From positions 45,106,001-45,170,000 of the forward strand of contig OY754466.1 of the NCBI GenBank assembly GCA_963575645.1: a DNA stretch of 64,000 nt, given 5' to 3'. A model generated the notes under the pieces. That model was not told where the DNA came from, searched no databases, and saw only the letters and a list, made by a program, of their open reading frames with translations. The position numbers were made by a program, and so were the translations under genes. Position 1 is the first letter of the stretch. Every line of letters starts with the position of its first letter. This DNA comes from Xanthostigma xanthostigma. Lineage: Eukaryota > Arthropoda > Insecta > Raphidioptera > Raphidiidae. Positions 1-12,300 of the stretch are shown one piece after another.

Positions 1-2
1 CA

Positions 3-794
3 TAAAATGATGACCAGTTTTAAATTGCAATAACTTTTGAACGTATTACTCGATTTGAATGGGTTTTTTATTTGAATGGTCTATGCTTTGTCAATATTTC
101 TGTACGTGCTCTACCCATTTTGGCGCTCTTCCATTTCGGCTGTAAAGAATAACGCTAATGCGCGTTTTCTTCATACACTTTGAAGCTTGCTGTGGGGTAC
201 ATCGACAAAAGAAATTAATTTTAAACAAAAGGAACTTGTAGCCTCGTCTGTTCTGAGCATTTGTTTTTTTTATTCATGTTTCTATTGCTTTTAACACCAA
301 AGTTACAAGCTCTAAAAGAAAATGCAGCTTATTCGGCAGCGTCATCAGAATAAATTAAATCAAGCCATGGAAGCCGAAATGGAAGAGCGCCAAAATGGGC
401 AGAGCACGTACAGAAATATTGACAAAGCATAGACCTTTCAAATAAAAAAAAGACTGGTTGCACTCCGGGAGTGCCGTCAGAAGTGAAAACTTGATTCATT
501 TAGGGCAAGTTTATGTTAAACGACCAAAGCGCAGAAAAGTTTGAACTAATAACTTCCAAGAAATTCCGTCTGATGTCGCCAAAACACAACTTATAATGTA
601 GTTAAAAACCATTCGATTGCATAGAGAGTTTTCTCGCTCAGCCAGTTCTTACTTGACCTGACGCGAGTTTAACATTTTTTACCTATTACAACAAAAGTGT
701 ACAACGCCGCTAAAGAAGTTTTCATTTCAAAAATTCATTCAAATCGAGCGATACGTTCAAAAGTTATTGCAATTTGAAACTGGTCATCATTTTA
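3..794. repeat. Nested foldback element
   Basis: Outer inverted arms lie at about 3-60 and 736-794. Inner inverted arms of about 78 bp lie at 64-141 and 372-448. Both pairs are nearly identical between arms. No transposase frame is visible. It looks like a non-autonomous foldback element, possibly extending left of the window. Confidence 0.7.
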
Positions 795-795
795 G

Positions 796-3045
796 GTGTT
801 GCGCTTTTTTTGCCGGCCAGTGTATGATATATGTTACAGTGAAATAGCCAGTGGGAAGTCATTCGACATCTGACTATACACGACGTGCTGTGTACAAGTG
901 CTCCTAACTGGGGATTTTTTTTGACTTTTACGAGTTCCGGGATAAAATATTTGGGATGGGTCCTCATTATTCTATCATAACAAAGGGCTGTCATTCCTCC
1001 ACCAAAAAATGCGTATTTTAATTTAAATAAATATTTATTATTAGTTTTATTTCAACATGACTTCGTGTCCATAAAATTTGGACTGATTTTTTAGCGGAAA
1101 TTCATACATAATCTCGAATCAATTTTTTTACGATTTTAATTGAACAAGTAAATTCGTTTTTTTATGATTTTAAGTACCTGCACCATTTTCTGTCTTTGTG
1201 TGTTTGCGTATTTATTTTAAAACACAAACATTTTTCATAAACTTCCATTTTTTATGGAGACACTAGAGAAGTCATTTGTTTCTTTTAATATAGGTACATT
1301 CAAAGTTTTAATTTTACAACATAGATAAAAATTCACTAAAAAAACTAAACTGTACAATATTGTAAATACAATTTTTTTTAATTTAATTTTAAAAAATAGT
1401 TTCTTTCATATTATAATACATTTTTGCAACTACAAACACCATTAAATAATTATGGCAAACCATAGTGGCAATTTCATATACTTTACAGTAGGAAAACTAA
1501 TACAGAGTGTTCACAAATAATTAAAGTTAATTTTTACAAATCGCTGTTTATTGCAGCACACAATGACAGCTCTAACATTTTGAAACTGATTTTTATTTCG
1601 CAAAAGAAAATTTATTTACTTTGAAATTGGTAACACAGTTAAATATCAAGTATTAAAAAAAATATATATCAACAGATTCTAGCTAGTTCCCTACTGGTTT
1701 TTAATTTTACTTGAAACAAGAACATATTTGCAGTTTTACGGACTCTTAAGAAATACTGTTTATGGTATTCGAAATACAATTTGTAAAAATTCATTTAATT
1801 TGTATAAAAGTGTTAAAAAGATCCAACATTTTAACCCGCCGAACTATTCTAGATCCAAATATGCAAAAAATAACATAAATAACAGTAATTTTTGTTTCTA
1901 CCACATCATCAGATAAGTTATAGAATAAAATTGTTATTTTTAACATACTTGAATGCGGAATAAAATAGCGTGGTTCAGTTGTTTTAGTAATCTCTCGCCG
2001 TTCCTCGACTCTTTCTAGTACCTAACCTAAAAAAAAGTCAGCCGAACAGATTTATAAATTTAGGACTCGTGAACGGCGAGGGATAACTGCACTTAAAATA
2101 TTATAACTTATTGTAATACTGTTTTTTTCTTTTTTTTTGTTATATTTTACTATAAACTGCAATCGTGTCAGCATTTCCTCCCGGTATATTATTATATTTT
2201 TTCACATCACAATTTGCTAAAACTCGGGCATTCATTTAACAGTAACATAAATAATTATTTAAAAATACATAAAACACATTTAATATATTCGCTTTGTTTT
2301 AAAAATTTGTTTATAATATAAAGAAATAGTTACTAATTTACTGTCTGTAATCGACACATTCAGAGGCAAACATTAATAACTTAACAATATTTATCTACGA
2401 TATTAACGGAACCTTAATCTTATATAGAAATAACAAAAGAAACACGACAAATAAAAATTTGTTTTTAACACATCTAATTTTAAAATTGATAATAAAAATT
2501 GTCAACTATTTTTTTCTTATCAAAATATTAAAAAATGTTAACGTTTTGTGTTTAACATATAATTCGTCTTCAAACCTAGATAGCATCCTGATCAAGGTAG
2601 TACATAGTACTCCTAATTATTTGAGAATACTCCCTTACCACCAATAATTTATCATTTTGAATGATCGGTGTCTCCTGATCGAAATTGATCAATAAGGCAA
2701 AAAACAGAAAAAATATGTTGCGTGCAGTGCCATGGCTGTTTTCCGTTAATTTAAATTCAAACGGCGCATGCGTATTACGATCATTTTGATAAAACAATCG
2801 CCATCTTGTTTTCGAACGCAATGTATTTTCGATTCGTTCTCCGCCTTACGGTATAAATAAAAATTAACCTATACAACTATATTAAGTGATGCATACAGAG
2901 TATTCATTGTAATTCTGAAACATTTAACGACATTTGAGCATTTTTAAAGTTACTCATATCAATCGCGTTATTCAACAATATATAAAAAGTTATAAATTAA
3001 AAATGTACGGACTGTTGAGATTTCAATACATAAACGCGTATGTTT
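796..3045 (-). other. 3' flank / probable 3' UTR of the neprilysin-like gene
   Basis: AT-rich sequence with no supported coding region. Going 3' on the minus strand, I see no AATAAA until 1611-1616 and 1592-1597. A variant ATTAAA lies at 2279-2284. The 3' UTR end is therefore uncertain, and a length of about 0.8-1.5 kb would fit either signal. The small reading frames here look random. Confidence 0.4.
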
Positions 3046-3384
3046 TTACCATACTTTGCACTTGTTGGCGGGATTCATTTTGGATCCAACTGGACAGTTG
3101 AAGTCTTTGGCGAATTCTTCCATATTAGACATTGGTCCTAGAACCCTAAACCTACCAGGAGAATGTACACCGGTCGTGATTCGTAGTTTCATTGATTCGG
3201 GTCGATATTTTGAACACCACGTGTTCGCGGCCGATAACCAGAACATTTGTTGCGGCGTGTATGGCAAGCCTGGTAAACGTTTTTCGGCGCCATTACGGTC
3301 AACCCAGCGCTTGTAAGCGTAATATGCTTCTTTGATGCCGCCATTATCGGCAATATTTTCGCCTTGGGTATTGATGCCATTCAA
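3046..3384 (-). CDS. Neprilysin-like last coding exon: ENIAD third zinc ligand and CKVW C-terminus
   Basis: Acceptor TAATTTTAG, stop TAA at 3046-3048, 112 codons. It encodes [16 protein letters not shown], where Glu is the third zinc ligand and Asp supports the His. Then come [26 protein letters not shown], an [14 protein letters not shown] block and terminal CKVW. Arg in [10 protein letters not shown] matches the active-site Arg of the family. Spacing between HEITH and ENIAD is normal. Confidence 0.97.
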   Translation of the reverse strand: MNGINTQGENIADNGGIKEAYYAYKRWVDRNGAEKRLPGLPYTPQQMFWLSAANTWCSKYRPESMKLRITTGVHSPGRFRVLGPMSNMEEFAKDFNCPVGSKMNPANKCKVW

Positions 3385-6300
3385 CTAAAATTAAATAACA
3401 ATATATAATTTCATTCTCTATGGAATCTTGTCTAGTAGGTAGGTAACACAGAAAGAATAGTATATTGTGCAACTAGTGCGACAGCCGTACGAGTTGCACA
3501 TACTATTTTTTATTACGAATTAAATTGAATTAAAATTTTATTACGAATTAAAAAAAGAAATTAGAAGTAATAAAAATTAAAATTAAATCATTAAAAAGTT
3601 GAAAATTCAGTTAAAAATTATTGTCAAGAATAAAAGTCCATAATCGAAAATTTTAACCTCAAATCTGCTTCAAAAGACAGTTTGTTTCGTTGACATTAAC
3701 ACCGTTATTATTTTGTTTTTTTCTCTGAATTTGCGTGCGGCAAACAATAATTTCAGTGCGACAAATAAAGTTTCCGCACGCAAATGAAAATAGCTACTTT
3801 TCAACCGTAACAGCATGCATAAAGATACCACTTTTCCCGCATGAGTAATAAAAAAATGCATTCCCGGATTTATGTCCGTCCGTCTATTTGTATCTGCGTC
3901 ACCCATTTTTGGATTTCAGTTGCTTATAGATCGTCAGATATACCACGACCAAAAACATAAACCAGTAGCATACTCTCTGAAATACTGAAAGTCGCAAGTT
4001 CGCGCGACACCATACCGCTTATTTTGACGGGGCTACATTCTTTGCGCGACTGCGAAATAAACTCATCGTTCGAGCGAAAATGCGATTGAGTTTCCATCAT
4101 GTCATTGTGTCAAATCGTGAAGTTTTGTGTAGCTGAGCAATCGTCAAATCGCGATACAGTTGTTACTTCGCGCGTTTTCGATACTAAAAGTAGCAGATGT
4201 GCGCTGGCCCGAAGAAGTGACACTGACGCGACCGAAGCCGCGGGTAAACGCTAGTTAGAGATTTAAAAATGAAGGATTTTTTTCTTACATTCAATCCAAC
4301 TTCGGGATCGGTGAAATTTCCGTATTGGTCGATAATACACTGAGCTTTTTTAATGAATGCTTCTTGCGTGTTTGACGCCCACCAATCAACTAGATTTCCT
4401 TCTTTGTCGAATTGCCTGCCTTGATCGTCAAATCCGTGGGTAATTTCGTGCCCAATTACAAAACCAATCGCGCCGTAATTCATGTATCTGGGCCTGTCAT
4501 TGGAGAAAAATGCTCCTTGTAAGATTCCGGCCGGGAATTCTGAAAAATGACCAACACTTCTTAATCAATACGTTTGTCATCATTTTTTGTCAACAATTTA
4601 GGCGCAGAAAAGAACAATAATGTAAAGCGAAGTTTCTGATACGATTTTCAGCTGTAAATCTAAATTTAAGAATTGCGTTTGCATTCAACTTAACTGCGAT
4701 TTACATTTAGTTGTAAACAAATTACATTCTTTAATCTAGATTTAAAGCTGAATGTCGCATCGAACACGACTGTAACCCACTGTTGTGGCAAGATTCTGGC
4801 GTTCTCAAAATTTTGTTGCTTAATATGTTTAAATAAAACAATTATATTCGCATTGGTGACTGCGCCCTCCTTAGTTACGTGTCCCATCTGCATAAATTTT
4901 CCCAAAAGCAATAGACGTTCAATTTACGAACAGACTTTTGGCAAAAACATGAATATTTGGCAACCAGGAACCTTAAGACGAAAATATATTGTGAAATTTG
5001 GACCTAAATACTTGTGGAGTTGGGATGCACTAATTGTTATTAAAAACAAAATTTTAGTAACACAGCATTTGTCACGAATAATGCGTGTGAAACAAAACAA
5101 ACATTATTAACTAATGGCGTTTTCGGCATCGACACTGCCCTGGGGCAAGGCAATTTGTTTAATTAATTACATATAATTATAGTTATCCATTCAGCCTGCC
5201 CTGCTCTGGGGCAGTTCCCGATGCCTAAAACGCCATAAGATAATATGAAAATAGGTATTCCAATCATTGTATCAAGCTGTGGCGCCATCATTAGTGCGTC
5301 AAGAAGACTAAGCATAGTCAACAGTGGCGCCGCGCCATGGTTAACACACTGAACTAACGGCGGTCTATTATTGCCAAGATTATTGCTAATGTCTTGAATC
5401 ACAACAGAGTTGGCGCCACAACTATTTTCAGGATGCATTGCATACTTATTTACATATTAATCTGTTGTTAACTACAGCTAAAACTATATAAACAGGCGCA
5501 ACAATTTAACACAAAAAAAAAAAGAATATCGAAGCACACAGAGCCACATTTACAATTTTGATACACAACTTACGAATGCTATTTTCATGTAATGCATAAA
5601 ATGCATTCACTATAGCCGGCAAACCTCTTGTAGTCCAATCGGTTTTATTTACAGACTCTCTTAATTTTTTGTAATTTAAATTATCATTAAATACCGACGC
5701 ATTTAGGATGCTTTCGAAGAACGAATCTTCTGTAATCTTCAGCTAGAACCGAAGAAACATAACTTGGACGATTTAAAAAAAAAACAATTTGAACTTACGG
5801 ATGCTATTTTCAATCGACGAATAAAATGCATTCACAATGGCCGGTCTTCCATGAGTAATCCAATCGGTTTTATTGACAGGTTGTCGCAGACGTTGGAAAG
5901 AATATTGAGTTCCGAATAATGTCAGATTTAAAATTGAATTAAAATACGATTCTGCACTAAGTTCCAACTAAAACATGTTTGTTATTTTCTGTTATTCAAA
6001 GAGTATTTATCAAATAGATAGAGTATAGCAAGGCCATAGCCAGGATTTCACTTTGGGGGGGTCGAGCTCTGAACCAGAGACAATAAGTAACAACGTTATT
6101 TATGTAAAATTATATTAAAATTTAATTAAAAGGCAACCGACGCGGATTGTCACCAGAAATAAGGCGCGGGACAACGATCTCTGGACTGATCTCGACATCG
6201 GGATGAACGCTCATCAAGGCTAATCCAGTCAGTCGTGACTGTCCAATGCTGTTTCTCAAAAATGTTTTTAGTCTCCTCAACGAGGAAAAAGTACGCTCTG

Positions 6301-9300
6301 GTGTCGCCGTCGACACAGGTAGCGTCACGAGTATTGACAGTAGCTTGTGAATCATGGGAAACATTACTGCGTTACAGCTGTCCAGCGCTTCTAGTGGTGT
6401 AGTAGGCCATTCCGCAGCAACCATTTTTGACCACTTCGCTCGCCACACCGATAACTCCCCTTCAAAACTTGTTTGATTTGACAAGTTTACCAAACACTTT
6501 CATGAATTTGTATTATTTGTAAATGTGATTGTTAGTTACGAAAAAAACTTATTTAACCTTGTACTGACTTGCGATCAACGCCAAAGCGACATATGATATG
6601 AAATGTAACAATGAAAGATGAGTGAGAGAGATGGAGCATTTCTGTCACTCAACCTTCATTGTTACATTTCAGATGGATGCCGAAAAACGTGGAATCCACA
6701 GAGATCCAAAAAAAGAGTCGAACAAATTTTAGTAGTATGTATAAAACGGTGGGTTGGCTAAAGCATTGGGGGGGGGGGGGGGGAGAGCATGGCCTTGAAA
6801 CATATCAACTGAATCACTCGAAGTGTAAAGATCAAGCGCAAGCCCCCGCCATGTTCTTAGCAGGCACTGCAGCTACTAGTTTTGACTGTCGTATCAGTCA
6901 TGTAGTAAAATTAGACGGTGAGCTCTTGATGCACGTACACGCTATAGTCAATTGTTTTTAAAATTTTCCATTTGTAATAAATACGAAAAATACGTACGCC
7001 ATCATAAAATTCTTCTAATTTTTTGTTGTCCATTAATTCGTCTGGGTAGGCTATGTGGGTGGCCATCGAGGCAGCTTTATCCAACGCACTTTGTTTGGTT
7101 ATGTCATCCATCCAGTCTAAGCCTCCTAGAATCTTTTGAAATTCAGCACGGATATCGTTTACCATTTCGAGTGCCTTCTTTTTAGCTTCTTCATTGAAAT
7201 ATTTTCTCACGTATAACGCACCGGTTGAAATTGACAAGCTGTTAACAAATTTTTTTATATGAATATGAAGTTGATGATATAGACACAAGCAAATGGTCTG
7301 GTTGTATCCATACCTTCCAGATGTGATATCGATACATTCCTTCCAGCGAGATTCTCTTTCGGTCCGTCCACTTAAAGCGGTGCTGTATTGCAATTGTCTC
7401 TTCCTAAGATCATCTGTCAAATAACTGATAGAAGCGCCGGCTGCGCGCCACATTACGTAATTTGCTTGAATTCTGCAATGTTAAACATTAACTCTTGAAT
7501 AGATGTCAAAGAATTAAGTTCGAATACGACAAATGATGATAATTTTTATCATCTTCTGACGAGGCTACTTTTGAAAAACACGCGATTTCATTGTATTCGA
7601 AATTAAAATTAATCAACTGTTTCTAAGATTTATCCAAGTGTGTAGGCTTTCACGCCCGGTGTTGATCCAAATCTTCTTGGTTTCCGGGCTTGTATGCCGT
7701 GGTCCATTGGTATTACTACCTGACGTTTCGTCTACAACTGCGGTAGACATTATCAAAGGCGGTGTGGTAGCGGGCGAAGTGTCCTTCTAGGCTGCTCACA
7801 GGTAAGTGTGTCGACAAGTGTGGTACTTCCATCTTTTATGATCTGCGTGCTCGTGTTCTCTACTCGGTCGTAGTATGCTCTTCTGGGAGCAGCCTAGAAG
7901 GACACTTCGCCCGCTACCACACCGCCTTTGTTAATGTCTACCGCAGTTGTAGACGAAACGTCAGGTAGTAATACCATTGGACCACGGCATACAAGCCCGG
8001 AAACCAAAAATATTTGTTTCTAAGATTGTCTCTATTAAGATAACCTTTTAAAATTCGCAACCGCAATGGAGAACAACTCCATGTGGCAGATCTCAAAAGC
8101 ACCGATAAAATGGAGATAAAAGAGGCTTCAACACGCGACTACGGATTGCAAGACACTATGTCGTTGTCTCCCGTCGCGATTGCATGTTTCGAAAGGCGAT
8201 TTTAAAAGTTGCAGTTGAATTAAGGAGTTACCTCTTCGGTGTATTTTCTAATAATCCTTCCAGATCTTTTATGAAGCTTGGAACGGCAACAATAATTACT
8301 TCGTCATTTTTGATTTGTACACTTTTCGGGAGAATTGTATTGAAATATTCCATCCACGGGATGCTTGGGTATTTCTGTTGCATTTCTTCAACAGTCATTG
8401 GGTTGTACAATTGGGTGGCATTTCTTCTTTTTTCGTTGGGTAAAGATATCTGAAACGGTTAAATATTTTTAAAAAAGAAACACAATTTCGTAAACAAAAC
8501 ATGGAATATAACTTAATAAATGCGTCGGTTCGGCCATACAACTAAATTAATTAATATATTTCGTTGCAGCAGATTTAATATCTAGCAGTTTAGAAGATAG
8601 AAAGTACCTACTACTATACCATCCGCGCGCAAATTGTCGTGATTATTGCAGTTAAAAAAAGAAAAAATTGATTAGAAATTAAAAGAGGCGACTTACATTA
8701 GCAAGCTTCATTTCGAATTCGAGCGACTCTTTTAGCTCTTTAGTTGCTCTTTTTTTATCAGCTCCAAGTAACACAGCAATATCAACCATGTAGTCATAAT
8801 AAGCTTTTACTATTTTATCATCAAGACCTCTGATCAAATATTCTCTTCTTAATCCTAAAGATGCTTGGTCAAGCTGAAAAAATATGAGTATAATTAGATA
8901 CTGAAAAAATGTTAATAGCAGGGATACTTTTAACAAACACTTTTCTTTCGAAAACCCTTCCTTTAAAAAAAGGGTTTTAAAAAGGCACCCTGAATATATT
9001 GTTTTACAATATTATTCTTACAATCCAGATTAATTACCTCAATTCCGCGTTTGGTCGAATTTTTCAAATCGACTCCAACTGAAAAATCAATGAAGTAGTC
9101 TACACTGTAACCAATCTCTCTGAACTTGTATACTGATTTCTTCCAGTTGAAATCTCCATCTTTCCACAGTTCACCTTCAAGAACTGGCCAACCTCCAAGT
9201 TTCTTCAAAATATTTTTAATTGGTTCCAATCCTTGCATTTCGATTGCCGCTAAAATTATAACGGTATTATTATTATTTTTGTTAAGACCTCCAACCGCTA

Positions 9301-12300
9301 AAGTCGTTTTGGCCTGGTGATAGAGAAATTCAATAAGTTCCAAAATTTGACTCGAAGAACGATTGTAGTTAGGATTATCGGCGCCCAGGGCAAGATATTG
9401 ATTTTACGCTCTCAAAATTAATAAAATTCTTTGCGATTCGTATCGTTGACTGCGATCTTCAGGGTTTTTGCCCTCAGCGGGAACCATACTTCCGCTACGG
9501 TGATGGAAGCGAACACTATAAAAAAACGTGAACCATGGCAGTTGGGCACGAAATTAGAATCTGCATCTTCCAATTCTTATCTTAAGTCTATTTCCTTCCC
9601 CTTTCAAGATATTGGCTGATTCAAAATACTCTTATCAAACTATAAACATTCGGAACCCAAAGGAATGGTGAGACCTCTGGTGAGAAATGCGCCGAACTGT
9701 CCTAAGGGGGGTTTTTGACAGATAAACATTGATTTCTAAAAGCATGATGGAGATTAGGTAAGCCTCCATCATGCTTTTCTGTCAATGTTTACCTTATGCC
9801 TCCATAGTTTACCTGTCAAAAACCCCCCTTAGGACAGTTCGGCGAATTTCTCACCAGATGTCTCACCATTCCTTTGGGTTCCGAATTCATTGGAATCATT
9901 TTACGACCGGTATACATGGATGAAAATCAGCTATTTTATAGGGGGTAGTAAAAAAGAGCATGCTTCTGTAATATATATTCAAAGGTTACATATTTGTACA
10001 TAAAAAATGTTGTCTAGAAAAACCAAAAACGTGTTATGTTAAAAACGCGACATCTAAAAGAGTAGGTCACTGCCATTAATAAGTTAAAATAAATGACAGA
10101 AGACGACATCATAAAATATTCGTTATTTTTTTTTTGTAGTTTGACTGGTTTTTAATGTAAAACTTGTGATTATTAAAATTTATTATAATTAACTATGTCC
10201 GTTTTCATTGCCCATCTGGTCGCCGGCCGGTTTACGGTTCCTGTTTAGTAACTGAGCGGTAACTTATGGATTTGTCACTTTCTTTAACTTAAATGTTAAT
10301 AGTACAGTCGCGCCTCGATTCTTAACAATCATAAGTTTAATATACCAAATGATTTAGTTAAATTTTCCGTAATTAAGTCGGCGTCTACGGGACTGTTTGG
10401 CCCCAGATACGAATGTTGAAGTAATAATAAGAATACCAATATTTTTAACTATAAATGTTACTTCCGTATGATATTTATAAAAATGTTTATTGAGAAAGTC
10501 ATTAATTTTCATTTCTTAATAGACTATATCAGGGATCTAGGTCTGCCTTCGATAATCTTGTCATGACTTAAATCACATCCGCATCCATAAAAGCTCAGCC
10601 ACGACCGTTGAGAGGATGCAGATGTTGAAAACATTACGAAATAATGAATAGATGGCAATGAAAAAAAAAAGGATTTTTCCTCTTTTCCAATAAATTATCG
10701 TAAACGCCGCTTACTTAAAAGTTATTGTATGTGAATGAGAGAGGGTGCGAAAGTATACCGACGAGTAAGTGAGAGAGTTTCTCTTCTAACGTGTAGATCT
10801 TAAGCGCACACACACTCTTCTCCTAGCCCAAACTACCACTCCCAGCTGAAGTTATCGTAGTTTTGCCACGAAACCGGAAATCTAAGCTTTAGTAATTTTA
10901 AGATAGTTGGCAAAACCAAAAGTGCACATCCCGCAAGTTTTCCGCTGTACATATTATAATGAAAAAAATTGAGAAATTAGATTTAAAAAAAAAACAATTA
11001 AAAAAATAGAAAATAAAATGGAATAGAAAAACAATATATTACTTGTGTCAGCGGGAATCGAACCCGACACCTTGCTATTACTGGACTAACGCTTTAACCG
11101 CTCGGCCATACCGATATTGCAGCTTGCGTTGTTATTGTGGTATAGAAGTGTAGTAGTTATTCTACGTAATATACTGCATTTACAATAACAGTAATAGGTA
11201 TTTTTTTGTTTTTTTTTTATTTTAACTATTAGCTGTCAAAAATAATAAAATAAAATATAAAAATTAAACTACTGAACACATTTATGTGAATTTAGGGTTC
11301 TGGTCTGATATACTAAACAAAGTGAATAAAATATAACTCAAGGCAATCCGACCAAAATTGCGATCTGTAGAGTCGTGACGTACATACGTACAAACCAACC
11401 GACAACTGCTGTTTGTAATTTTCAATTACAATTTTAATAGTATTTATGAACTCGAATTGATTTAAAAATGGTTCTGTTTTATAGATCAGAATCTCCTCTT
11501 TTCAAAAAGCTTCAATTTGAATGGATTTAGTGTGAAATTAACTTAGATATACTTAACTTCTTATATGAACGAAAGTCAGCTCTGACGCACAAAGCGATAA
11601 TAAGTTTAGCGGTATGTGCAATGTGTTATGAATTTGGTAACAGCGGCTTAGAGAGGATACTGGTATTTTTGGTATCCTGTTGTGAAATATGAAAATTATT
11701 GTAATCTCGGATTATTCGTTTTTTGACATTAAACATTTATAATAAAAAAATAAGGCAGGGACATTAATTTGTATATCAAGTGTCATACCGGGTCATCTGC
11801 AGTAAACGAGTTCTTAATGTTACCTAACAGACAAAACGGATCTGTTTTACATCTCGTAAAAAATATTTCATTGTCACTTGTGTTACTAAGCCAAAACGGT
11901 TTTAAAACGCTAAACGAATATCAGTTTTAAATAATAATGACCCAGCGAAGGTTACTATTAAAATATTTATCAAAAATCAAAGACAGTTTACAGTGGCGGC
12001 TCGTGGGTTCCAAGGCTGGTGAAGCGCTAAGAGAATTGTTCTTATTCTCAGGGGCATAGGCAGAAATTTTGTTAAGGAAGGGATGCAGTATATAAATAAC
12101 AAACGCGAAAGGTGATATATATTTATATACACCTGATTTTATCACATTATGTTTTCAACTCAGATCTCTCTACCTGGTTACGCCCTTTCTTATATACTTT
12201 ATACCTTACAAGAATCCTTCTTTATCCTAAATATTGTTTTCTGTGCTAAAAAGCAAGGCCAACGAAAAAATTCTTCTTAATTTGGACTGCTGTGCACAGC

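Noticed and set aside
3056-3316. Plus-strand reading frame over the last neprilysin exon
   Set aside because: It is antisense to a well-supported coding exon; the minus-strand frame has ENIAD and CKVW.
4184-4288. Extension of the HEITH frame past 4289
   Set aside because: AAT|GTAAGA is a good donor, and only the spliced form joins in frame to the ENIAD exon; the extension has no M13 similarity.
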